Assembly (NCBI GenBank): GCA_033763895.1
Contig: JANRJQ010000010.1
Location: forward strand, 500,146-564,145
Direction of reading: 5' to 3'
DNA from: Chloroherpetonaceae bacterium
GTDB lineage: Bacteria > Bacteroidota > Chlorobiia > Chlorobiales > Thermochlorobacteraceae
Length of the DNA stretch: 64,000 nt
Each line of letters opens with the position of its first letter. The first letter of the stretch is position 1. Shown here in pieces: positions 56,345 to 64,000 of the stretch. Both the position numbers and the translations under genes were made by a program. Below the pieces are notes generated by a model. It was given only the letters and a program-made list of their open reading frames with translations, made no database searches and was not told the origin of the DNA.

Positions 56345-56863
56345 ATGAAAAGCATTTATTTTTTGGGAATGTTTGTGGTAATTACCCTCTTTGAGTCATG
56401 CACGACTAATAGCTACAAATACCTCTCCCATAAAGGACTTGTGAGTCATTATCATGATCTACCACTCTATAAATTCGAAACTACTCAAAAACTAATCTTA
56501 GATATTACAGTTTTAGAAACCGATACTCTAAATGTTACTTTTCATTTCTCGTTAGACAATGTCAATTCATCACAGTTTAAGTTTCTTAATGCAACATCAA
56601 AGGTTTCAACAAGTAATGCAATTGATTCCGCTAAAAGCAAAAGTTTTACTTTCTCTGATTTAAAGATTATTTATTTAGACTTAAAGAATAATATGGTTCG
56701 TTATGAAGCAAAAATGAGCGAATCAGATTTTCTACAATGGATTCAATTAAACTCCTGTTCGATTTCTTTAAGTTCAAATACTTATAGTTCAGTCTATTAT
56801 CCAGAGTTTAGATTTATAAATGGAGTGAACTTAATCAAGGAAAGTTTTCGGCATAAACTTTAG
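56345..56863 (+). CDS. Small lipoprotein of unknown function
   Basis: I do not recognise this 172-residue protein. The leader ends FESC (Cys19). The mature part is rich in Ser, Thr, Asn and Leu, with alternating strands such as LILDITVLETDTLNVTFHFS (about 45-66), and no known motif. It begins 2 bases after the TRL-like gene and is followed by a bidirectional terminator, so the two are likely one transcript. Codon use does not look different from its neighbours by eye. Confidence 0.65.
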   Translation: MKSIYFLGMFVVITLFESCTTNSYKYLSHKGLVSHYHDLPLYKFETTQKLILDITVLETDTLNVTFHFSLDNVNSSQFKFLNATSKVSTSNAIDSAKSKSFTFSDLKIIYLDLKNNMVRYEAKMSESDFLQWIQLNSCSISLSSNTYSSVYYPEFRFINGVNLIKESFRHKL

Positions 56864-56882
56864 TATGTGTTTAGAGTATAAA

Positions 56883-56910
56883 AGGGCTTGAACAAGCCCT
56901 CTTCTTTTAT
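56883..56910. terminator. Terminator between lipoprotein and RND genes
   Basis: AGGGCTTG (56883-56890) and CAAGCCCT (56893-56900) form a hairpin, with CTTCTTTT on the plus side and A-rich DNA on the minus side. It can end both convergent transcripts. Confidence 0.7.
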
Positions 56911-56911
56911 C

Positions 56912-59900
56912 CTATCGTTTTTCGATTTCAGGTGGAAGAAGTTGATACATCACCGGCGTAACAAGTCGAGCAAGAAGGGTGGATGAAATCAAGCCGCCGA
57001 TGATAACAATGGCAAGCGGTGAATAAAGCCCGGAACCTTCAATTGCGATGGGAATTAAACCGCCAATCGCTGTCGCGCTTGTGAGTAAAACAGGTACGAA
57101 ACGTATCTCGCCCGCTTTTTGAATTGCCTCCATTAATTCTGTCCCTTCTGCCCGAAGTTGATTGGTAAAATCGACCAATAAAATCGAGGTTTTGATTTCA
57201 ATCCCCATTAGCGCAATAAATCCAATCACCGCAGTAAATGAAAGTGTATAGCCGGTAAGGAGCAAGCCGAGCATTCCGCCTACAACACCAAGCGGAACAA
57301 CGCTAAACACGATTAATGTGCTTCTGAAACTTCCAAATTCCAAAACCAAAACCGCAAAGATGCCAAAGGTTGCAATAAGTATGATTGAACCGAATCCGCC
57401 GAAACTCTCTTCGCGGCTCTCGATTTCGCCGGCTGCCGTGAATGTATAACCCTCTGGAAATCGGTAGGCATTGAGCTCTTTAAGAATTTCCTTCGTAATC
57501 CGGTCAGTATTGAACCCTGTTTTTACATAGGATGTTATGGTAACAACTCGATCTTCATTAAAGTGATTAATCTTCGTGGGTGAAGAAACAAACGAAATGC
57601 TTGCCACTTGACGAAGTGGAATCATTGCACCATTAACTGATGCAACATGCAAGTGATCCAACACCTCAAGGGTCGGTTTACGCTCTCTTGGCAATGTTAA
57701 TCGCAAGTCCATTTCATCGCCATTGCTTTCACGAACTTTTCCTAGCGAGAGACCGGCAATGGCCATTCGCACATTTTTTTCAAGTTCTGCAATCGGAACG
57801 CCCAGCAAACCTGCTTTTTGATGATCAATATCAATCTTAAGGTCTGTCTTTGAAACTTGAACCGGATTATTAATGTAAATTGTCCCTTCAACAGAGGCAA
57901 TGATTTGTTCAACTTGCTCTGCCATTTTTTTAAGGGTATCAAGGTTTTCCCCTTTGACACGAATCGCGATTGGTGCATCGATGGGCGGTCCGTTTTCAAA
58001 TTCCTTTAATTCAATTTTCACTCCGCTGTAAGCATTAAATTGAACTCTTAAAGAATCAAAAAAGCGTACGGTTTTAACCTCATGATAATGTTTAACTTCA
58101 GCGAAGATTTCAGCAACATTATTCTTTTCCTCTCGCGGAAAGACATTGTAATAAATCCTTGGGTTTCCCTTACCAATGTTGGTGTTCATCCAAGCCACTT
58201 CCCCCGATTCTCGCAATACTTTTTCGACATATTCAGCCGCCCGATTGGTTTCTACAAGGTTTGTTCCGTCCGGGGCTTCGATGGTTATTAGGAACTGTGG
58301 AATTCCTGCTTTGGGGAACAAACTAAATCCGATAATTGGAATGGTTGTCAGGCTCAAAAGAAACACGCCTAAAGCAAGAAGAAGCGTTTGTTTCGGATGC
58401 TTTAACGCCCATTGAAGAATTCTTGCATAAGACCACTCAATGAAGCGGGTTAGTAATTGCAAAAAGCGGTTCCCGTGTTCACCTTCATCGATTAAGATTC
58501 GACTTGAAAGAAAGGGAACAATTGTAAGGGATACAATCAGCGATGCAAAAACCGTGACGACCACGGCAACCGGCATACTTCGAATGTACTGTCCGGGGTT
58601 TCCGGGTAAAAACACTAAAGGCAAAAATGCAAAAATTAGAGTTGCGGTTGCGCCTATAACTGCCACATTGATTTGCTTTGTTGCTTCTATCGCTGCTGAA
58701 ATAGGCTTGTAACCCATTCGTAAAAATCGCGAAGTATTTTCAACAACCACAATTGAATCATCGACTAAGAGCCCTAACGCAATCACAAAGCCAACGATCG
58801 AAAGTTGATTAATATTGTATCCAAAAAGATCAAGCATAAAAACGCCCATTAAAAGCGAAAGCGGAATAGAAACCATCACCACAAGTGACGCGCGAATCCC
58901 AAGCGGCAACAGTGTAATAAGCACCAGTAAAATGGCAATCACGAAATCTCGATTTAACCCTCCAAGCCGGTGTGCAACATTTTTTGCTTGATCAAACCCT
59001 TGCTCTAATTCAATTTGTGACGGTAACTCTTTTCGAAACGAGGTCACTACTTCTTCAATCGATTCCCGAACTGTAAAAATATTTTGCCCACTCTTAAGTG
59101 AAGCAGTGACAAAAATTGCACGCTTTTCATTGAATCTTGCAAAGTAGTTCTGCTCTTCAGGAATTAATTCAATGGCTGCAATGTCTTTCAAACGAACGAT
59201 GTTACCGCCATAAGCTCCGACAACCGTTTGCTCTACTTCACTTTTTGATCGGTAATTGCCGCTTGTTTTTACATTGAATTTCTTTTTTCCAATGTCAATA
59301 CTACCTGCTGGAATATTGGCGTTTTCGGATTGAATGGATTGGATCACTTGATTAAGTGAAAGCTTTATCGCAACCAGTTTTGAAATATCAATCGAAATTC
59401 TAACCTCTTGTTTCGGGACAGCATGAATTTCCGATTCCTTTACTCCGCCAATGTTTCCGAGCGATTTCTTTAAATCCTTTCCGAAAGATTCAAGTAACTT
59501 GTAAGAGGCATCTTCCGAAACCAAAGCAAATTGGATAATGCTGACATCGGTAGGAGAAATTTTTCTTACCTCAAGACTATATAAATCTTGTGGTAAACTT
59601 GGGCGAATAACATTTAGCTCTCGCAGGATTTCATCATATTTCTCCTCCGGATCTTCACCGGAATTGAATTCAACACGAATGATTGCAAGCCCATCCTCAA
59701 TGTCTGTTTTGATTGATTTGATATTATCAAGGGTACTGATTTTTTCCTCAATTGGATCAACAACAATCTCCTCAATATCTGAAGGGCTTGCACCCGGATA
59801 TATTGCAGTAATCACTGATCCTGCAAAGGTGATTTGTGGATCTTCTGACCTCGAGATGTTGATGAACGAATTGATTCCAATAGCCATCAATGCAAGAAAA

Positions 59901-59950
59901 ACAATGATGGTAAATTGATATCGCTTCACCGAAAATTCAATGATGTTCAT
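56912..59950 (-). CDS. RND efflux transporter permease subunit
   Basis: This inner-membrane pump protein of 1012 residues begins MNIIEFSVKRY and has twelve membrane helices in two halves with large periplasmic loops. In TM4, VIALGLLVDDSIVVVENT holds the two aspartates of the proton relay. YPGASPSDIEEIVVDPIEE is the usual first loop motif. The C-terminal part has GIEIKTSILLVDF. Relation to the AcrB/HAE1 branch or other RND branches is not settled by eye. It is the last gene of the five-gene operon, 22 bases behind the fusion protein gene. Confidence 0.94.
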   Translation of the reverse strand: MNIIEFSVKRYQFTIIVFLALMAIGINSFINISRSEDPQITFAGSVITAIYPGASPSDIEEIVVDPIEEKISTLDNIKSIKTDIEDGLAIIRVEFNSGEDPEEKYDEILRELNVIRPSLPQDLYSLEVRKISPTDVSIIQFALVSEDASYKLLESFGKDLKKSLGNIGGVKESEIHAVPKQEVRISIDISKLVAIKLSLNQVIQSIQSENANIPAGSIDIGKKKFNVKTSGNYRSKSEVEQTVVGAYGGNIVRLKDIAAIELIPEEQNYFARFNEKRAIFVTASLKSGQNIFTVRESIEEVVTSFRKELPSQIELEQGFDQAKNVAHRLGGLNRDFVIAILLVLITLLPLGIRASLVVMVSIPLSLLMGVFMLDLFGYNINQLSIVGFVIALGLLVDDSIVVVENTSRFLRMGYKPISAAIEATKQINVAVIGATATLIFAFLPLVFLPGNPGQYIRSMPVAVVVTVFASLIVSLTIVPFLSSRILIDEGEHGNRFLQLLTRFIEWSYARILQWALKHPKQTLLLALGVFLLSLTTIPIIGFSLFPKAGIPQFLITIEAPDGTNLVETNRAAEYVEKVLRESGEVAWMNTNIGKGNPRIYYNVFPREEKNNVAEIFAEVKHYHEVKTVRFFDSLRVQFNAYSGVKIELKEFENGPPIDAPIAIRVKGENLDTLKKMAEQVEQIIASVEGTIYINNPVQVSKTDLKIDIDHQKAGLLGVPIAELEKNVRMAIAGLSLGKVRESNGDEMDLRLTLPRERKPTLEVLDHLHVASVNGAMIPLRQVASISFVSSPTKINHFNEDRVVTITSYVKTGFNTDRITKEILKELNAYRFPEGYTFTAAGEIESREESFGGFGSIILIATFGIFAVLVLEFGSFRSTLIVFSVVPLGVVGGMLGLLLTGYTLSFTAVIGFIALMGIEIKTSILLVDFTNQLRAEGTELMEAIQKAGEIRFVPVLLTSATAIGGLIPIAIEGSGLYSPLAIVIIGGLISSTLLARLVTPVMYQLLPPEIEKR

Positions 59951-59972
59951 TGCTGTATTTTATTTGGTAGGT

Positions 59973-61115
59973 TTATTGGGTCTGTGCGATTTCTGCGCCA
60001 TCCTTTAGATATGGTGCGCCCTCTGTAATGACTTCCGAAACAGACTCCGGAAAATTGATAATGGCCAGCTTTTCATGATGAATAAACGCAAATTGAACTT
60101 GTATTTTTTTTGCCTTTAATGAGTTTGAGTCCTTGGAAAATACAAAGCCACTTTTACCATCTCCTTCAAGAAAAGCTTCGATTGGAATGAGGGCATATGT
60201 TTTTTGCGGCGTTGGATAGATGGTTACCTTTGCGACAAGGCCGGAAAGCACGCGTTCAGGTGAGGTCAAAAGCCGTAATTCTGTCTCGAAGGTTCCTGTG
60301 CCTTGCGATGCAGTGCCTGAAATTTGACTAATGACGGCTTTACTTATTAAATCGGGATACCCTTCCAAAGTGACTTCAGCGCGGTCTCCAACGCGAACAC
60401 GAACGGCTTCTACGCCTGAAAGCCCAACCTTAACCACATACCCTTGCGAGTAATTTGATAATTGAAGGATAGGCATACCGGCATTGACCAATTCATTTTC
60501 TTCTGAATACTTTTTGAGAACTTTCCCGGAAGTCGGTGCCTTAATAGAGGCAAATTGTTGGTTAAAGGAGGCAATGGTATAATTCGATTTTGCTACCTCA
60601 AATCCGGTTGTTGCGTCTTGTAATTGCTCAAGTGTTGCCACCTTATCGGCATATAAATTCTTTACCCTAGTCAAATCACGTTCGGCTTTTTCCAATCCAT
60701 TTTTAGCTTTAATTACCTCAGCATTGATTTCGGATAAATTCAGTGTCGCGAGAAGTTGCCCTTTTTGCACCGTCATTCCTTCACGAACAAAAATCTTTTC
60801 GACAATCCCCCCAATCTTAAATGAGAGTCTCGATTCCTCCTTTGCCATTACCAAACCGGTGCATTTAATCGGTTCAGCAATCTGTAAACGCTCGACGGGC
60901 GCTGTTGTAACTTGAATCGGCTTTTGTGCTTCTTCATTTCTTACGGTGTTTTTACATCCATTTGCAAAAATGATAAGTGAAAGCACAGCGATACAAAAAA
61001 ATGTTAATGTCTTGTAAGCCGAAGTGTTTACAAAGAGCGGCTTTTCAAGCTGTAAGAGAAGCCGCAACGGTTCTTTTCTAATACGATTCATAGGTTGAAT
61101 TTTATTTTTAATCAT
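59973..61115 (-). CDS. RND periplasmic adaptor (membrane fusion) lipoprotein
   Basis: The 380-residue adaptor has a long N-terminal leader and hydrophobic stretch with the lipobox-like IFANGC near residue 55. The barrel-sandwich hybrid lipoyl half is marked by LSFKIGGIVEKIFVREGMTVQKGQLLA (in pieces). A short coiled coil follows (about 135-180), then SIKAPTSGKVLKKY, and a beta-barrel region. It links the permease to the TolC protein across the periplasm. A start at ATG 61091 would shorten the leader. It sits 19-20 bases after the TolC-family gene. Confidence 0.93.
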   Translation of the reverse strand: MIKNKIQPMNRIRKEPLRLLLQLEKPLFVNTSAYKTLTFFCIAVLSLIIFANGCKNTVRNEEAQKPIQVTTAPVERLQIAEPIKCTGLVMAKEESRLSFKIGGIVEKIFVREGMTVQKGQLLATLNLSEINAEVIKAKNGLEKAERDLTRVKNLYADKVATLEQLQDATTGFEVAKSNYTIASFNQQFASIKAPTSGKVLKKYSEENELVNAGMPILQLSNYSQGYVVKVGLSGVEAVRVRVGDRAEVTLEGYPDLISKAVISQISGTASQGTGTFETELRLLTSPERVLSGLVAKVTIYPTPQKTYALIPIEAFLEGDGKSGFVFSKDSNSLKAKKIQVQFAFIHHEKLAIINFPESVSEVITEGAPYLKDGAEIAQTQ

Positions 61116-61134
61116 TGGTAACAGACACGAAAAT

Positions 61135-62520
61135 TTATTTTTTGAGAAACAGAGTCAAAGGAAATGATGCGGTCGCCCGTTCCAGTTCTGCATCTTTGAT
61201 TACCGCGTCGTAGCGGGTAATAATGGCATTGATGGCAGCATTCGTCATCGATGTTTGTGAATCAAGATATTCGACAAGTGACGCTTGACCTTGGGCGTAT
61301 TTTTTAGCAAGAATTTGAAAAGAGGCGTCGCTCGCTTTCTTTCGTGCATCTGAGACAGATATTAAACTTTGAGCTAATTGTACTTCCTCAAAGAGGGTGC
61401 GAACTTGCAGTTCAATTTGTCGTTTTAATTCTGCTTCTTTGAGCCGAAGTCGATTGGTTTCGATTACGGCTTGTTCAGTTTTTGCTTGATCTTGAAAACC
61501 ATTAAAGATGTTCCATTGCATCACCAAAGAAATGGTGGCAAAATCTTGATTAAAATTGAAATCATACCGATTCCCTTGAAATCCATAATCAATCCCAAGC
61601 GATAAAGTTGGTAGAAAATCTGAGCGGTAAATTGATTCAACTTTTTCAGAGGCTTGAATGCCTTTTGAAATCACGGTGAATTCCTCTCGTTTAGATGACA
61701 ATTGTATGGCGTAATCAAGCGCAGCGAACGCAGTATCAACTTCTTGGAGCTCGAGCGATTCGTCGGAATTGATTAAGATGGTGGCATGCAACTCCCGATT
61801 CAAAAGAAAATTGAAATACTCCTTTGCCGAGGTATTCAAGCGTTCTGCTTCCGCTTTTTTTTGCCTAAAGTCTGCAAGCTCGGCAAGAGCGCGATATTCC
61901 GCATCTGCTGTGACTTTTTCATTTTTTACTAAGCTCTGACTGACCCGAAGGTTTTCTTCTAAAAGTGGAAGTGTTTTTTGGTAAAGGTTGATCAATTGAT
62001 TTGATTTTGCATAACTGTAATAGGCAATTTTGATGGAAAGAATTAAGTCGCGCGCTTTTGCTTCAGTATCAGCTTCGGCACTTTCGCGAAGCCGCTCTTT
62101 GATTTGGTAATTGAAAAGAACTTTCGGTTGAAAAATTGGCTGTCTGATTTGAACAGTGGTTTCACGTTGTAACGGTAATCGAATATCCAAATCGGTTGGA
62201 AATGCATTTGAGGAAGTGACTTGATTTAACGCAGCATAAGCGGGATTAATAAATGCACCTAAATTGATAACATTCCCATAAAGCTCGGTTGCACGAGCGT
62301 TTAAGGATATTGAAGGAAGGAACGCTCCGCCTGCTTCTTTAGATGCAAATGAGGATTTCTCAGCTAAAAGCTGCTGTTGTCTGAATGAGAGATTTTGCGA
62401 CAGGCCCTCTTTAAGATAGTCTTCAAGCTTTTGGGCAAATAAATGATTCGCAAATAGTGTGGCCGACACAATTGCGATGAAGGAAATCAAGTTTTTATTC
62501 CGGTGACGAATTCGGTTCAT
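61135..62520 (-). CDS. TolC-family outer-membrane efflux protein
   Basis: From ATG 62520 (GTG 62526 is also open) the protein has about 461 residues. A signal peptide ends NHLFAQ. Two structural repeats of long helices are visible, with NINPAYAALNQ-like strand regions near residue 95 and SLGIDYGFQGNRYDFNFNQDFATISLVMQWNIF (in pieces) near residues 310-345. This is the outer-membrane channel of the tripartite pump. It follows the SDR gene by about 11 bases and precedes the adaptor gene, so one operon is clear. Confidence 0.93.
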   Translation of the reverse strand: MNRIRHRNKNLISFIAIVSATLFANHLFAQKLEDYLKEGLSQNLSFRQQQLLAEKSSFASKEAGGAFLPSISLNARATELYGNVINLGAFINPAYAALNQVTSSNAFPTDLDIRLPLQRETTVQIRQPIFQPKVLFNYQIKERLRESAEADTEAKARDLILSIKIAYYSYAKSNQLINLYQKTLPLLEENLRVSQSLVKNEKVTADAEYRALAELADFRQKKAEAERLNTSAKEYFNFLLNRELHATILINSDESLELQEVDTAFAALDYAIQLSSKREEFTVISKGIQASEKVESIYRSDFLPTLSLGIDYGFQGNRYDFNFNQDFATISLVMQWNIFNGFQDQAKTEQAVIETNRLRLKEAELKRQIELQVRTLFEEVQLAQSLISVSDARKKASDASFQILAKKYAQGQASLVEYLDSQTSMTNAAINAIITRYDAVIKDAELERATASFPLTLFLKK

Positions 62521-62531
62521 AATCACTCCAT

Positions 62532-63392
62532 TTATTTATGTGTAGATGTTCTGGTTTCTTTTGTCATTTCGCCCATTACGGCTTTCATGATTCGGATTTT
62601 CCCCCATCTTGGTACGCTACTTAAACCAAGCATTAACACCTTGGATAGCCACCCGGGATGAACCGTGCTTGCTTTTCCAAGAGATTTCAAAATGGAAGTG
62701 GCGACACTCTCGGCTTCGAGCGCGTTTGTCATCGTCATTTTTGCACGAGGTCCGAAACCGGTCTTGACCGGTCCCGGTGCGGCAACGAGTACATCAACAT
62801 GAAAAGGCTTCAATTCTAAGGCTAATGCCTCACCAAGAGACTGGATATAAGCTTTGGTTGCGGCATAATGAGCCGCAAAAGGAACGCCTTGAAACCCAAC
62901 AAGAGAGCCCAGCAAAATGATACCCCCTCTTCTTTTCATGCTAAAACGATGGGAAAAATAATGGGCAAGTGTTAGCGTTGCATTGCAATTCAAAGCAAGC
63001 ATTTCGCGTTCATCATTTAATGAGGCATTTCGGAATTCACCGGAAGTACCAAATCCTGCGTTGAGAACGGCAAGTCCAAATTCATCGGAGGTTCCAGTTA
63101 TGGCACTATTATCCTGTTCAATTTTTTCGATTTTATACTTGAGTGCTTCCAAGTCCGCTTCTTTGGTTAAGTCAGCTTGAAATGGAATAGCTTGGACTTT
63201 GAAATCAACTGCGAAGTGATAAGCAAGTAACTTTAGTTTATCATTGTTTCTTGCCACCAAGAGAAGATTAAAACCAAGCGCAGCTAAGTGTTTTGAAATT
63301 GATTCTCCGATTCCCGAAGATGCGCCGGTGACCAATGCCCATTTACCATAACGATTTATAAAACGGTTTTTTTCTTTATTGCTGTAGTTCAT
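62532..63392 (-). CDS. Short-chain dehydrogenase in the efflux operon
   Basis: The 286-residue SDR has TGASSGIGESI for cofactor binding, VLNAGFGTSGEF, the catalytic Ser in LLGSLVGFQGVP and YAATK as YxxxK, with VLVAAPGPVKTGFG. It lies within the efflux operon, 12 bases after the DUF2147 gene and 11 bases before the TolC gene. It may modify a lipid or a pump substrate, but the reaction is unknown. Such genes are not standard parts of RND operons. Confidence 0.85.
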   Translation of the reverse strand: MNYSNKEKNRFINRYGKWALVTGASSGIGESISKHLAALGFNLLLVARNNDKLKLLAYHFAVDFKVQAIPFQADLTKEADLEALKYKIEKIEQDNSAITGTSDEFGLAVLNAGFGTSGEFRNASLNDEREMLALNCNATLTLAHYFSHRFSMKRRGGIILLGSLVGFQGVPFAAHYAATKAYIQSLGEALALELKPFHVDVLVAAPGPVKTGFGPRAKMTMTNALEAESVATSILKSLGKASTVHPGWLSKVLMLGLSSVPRWGKIRIMKAVMGEMTKETRTSTHK

Positions 63393-63404
63393 CGTATTGA
63401 AGAT

Positions 63405-63860
63405 TTAATTTTTTTCGGTAGAAATCACTCGCGTCCATTTTTCGCTTCGTCCAAAAAGTGATATGCCGATATAACCACGGACATTCAGCACATTTTCTTT
63501 TTCAAGGGTTAAGATGCATTTGTAGTCATTTCCGTCTTGTGGGTCATAAATTTTTCCACCTCGCCATTCATTGTCTTCGTCATATTTGAAACCTCTTAAA
63601 ATGGTAAGCCCTAAGCGTGGACGAGAGCGAAGAGATGGGTCAGGGTTTTTCGTGTCCAATGTGTCTTCGCCCGGTGCAGGAACCCCCCAAATAACCGTTC
63701 CTTCGAAAGTTCCATCGGCAACTTTTTTGATTTCTATTTTGGCGTTCTTTTTTGCGGTCAACCAAACCCCGCAAAGGGCATCGCTTTCTTGGGCAATTAA
63801 AGATTGACCCAATCCTATGGTGAGTAAAAGAAACCCAAGTAAAATCTGTTTGTAAGTCAT
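63405..63860 (-). CDS. DUF2147-family secreted protein
   Basis: The 151-residue protein has a signal peptide ending SLIAQ and the DUF2147 pattern: LCGVWLTAKKNAKIEIKK near the start, GKIYDPQDGNDYKCILTLEKENVLNVRGYIGISLFGRSEKWTR (in pieces) at the end. The family is lipocalin-like, periplasmic, and of unknown function. It is the first gene of the operon with the SDR and the RND pump. A -7-like TACATTTG (63948-63941, minus strand) lies upstream, without a proper partner. Confidence 0.88.
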   Translation of the reverse strand: MTYKQILLGFLLLTIGLGQSLIAQESDALCGVWLTAKKNAKIEIKKVADGTFEGTVIWGVPAPGEDTLDTKNPDPSLRSRPRLGLTILRGFKYDEDNEWRGGKIYDPQDGNDYKCILTLEKENVLNVRGYIGISLFGRSEKWTRVISTEKN

Positions 63861-63940
63861 TTCTAATCTTAATTTGAAGTTTTTTTAAGTCTTGTAAGAA
63901 AATTGAACGATGTTTAATTATAGTGTAAAGTGAAGTCCAT

Positions 63941-63948
63941 CAAATGTA
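63941..63948 (-). promoter_or_regulatory. Candidate -7 element of the efflux operon
   Basis: TACATTTG on the minus strand fits TAnnTTTG, about 80 bases before the DUF2147 start. No TTG is seen at the right distance. Confidence 0.3.
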
Positions 63949-64000
63949 CGAGTGTAATCTAATTTGGATGTTTTGTTTTGAATAAACGGTTCAAATTTCG

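Overview
The window looks like chromosomal DNA of a member of the Bacteroidota/Chlorobiota lineage with roughly 40% GC by eye. Four things support this: an LpxC-FabZ fusion protein, a SprA-type outer-membrane translocon, the bacillithiol enzyme BshB1, and promoters of the Bacteroidota form (TTTG, about 19 bases, TAnnTTTG) in front of lpxC-fabZ, a tRNA-Leu gene, yceI and a universal stress gene. A Chloroherpeton- or Ignavibacteria-like organism is possible, but no marker gene in the window decides this. I saw no rRNA, CRISPR array, insertion sequence, phage or integrase gene. About 51 protein genes and one tRNA gene fill the window, mostly as short one-strand clusters of housekeeping and envelope genes.

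Layout: 1-5281 (minus) holds a partial sprA, a TPR protein and a receiver-GGDEF diguanylate cyclase. 5545-11347 (plus) holds lpxC-fabZ, an OmpA-like porin with Ig-like domains, ispF, tRNA-Leu(UAA), an isocitrate dehydrogenase and a YihY-type membrane protein. 11404-14758 holds a three-domain esterase, yceI and a short-chain dehydrogenase. 15107-19439 is a carbohydrate and envelope cluster (glgA, gmhB, a lipoprotein, a glycosyltransferase). 19519-27701 holds a tripeptidyl-peptidase II-like subtilase, bshB1, a TPR protein, an M14 carboxypeptidase and an unknown membrane protein. 27730-32067 (minus) is a run of core genes: udg, dnaB, def, pyrE, trpF.

32271-34572 holds an isolated nuoJ, a coiled-coil lipoprotein and a sugar-nucleotide-type epimerase. 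34640-41494 (minus) holds a penicillin acylase-family enzyme, a response regulator and a BarA-like hybrid kinase. 41692-47513 holds tmk-purK, an ankyrin protein, a universal stress protein, a GlcF-like iron-sulfur protein and a PAP2 phosphatase. 47519-56863 holds the CCA-adding enzyme, a TPR lipoprotein with a degenerate CHAT-like end next to a membrane metallopeptidase, an acyl-CoA dehydrogenase and three lipoproteins. 56912-63860 (minus) is a five-gene tripartite RND efflux operon.

Functionally the window mixes envelope construction (lipid A, heptose, OmpA, lipoproteins, type IX secretion), extracytoplasmic proteolysis, two-component and cyclic-di-GMP signalling, and replication, nucleotide and tRNA housekeeping. 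The least explained part is the coupled pair at 49034-53446. Most gene identities rest on motifs read by eye; no database search was possible.
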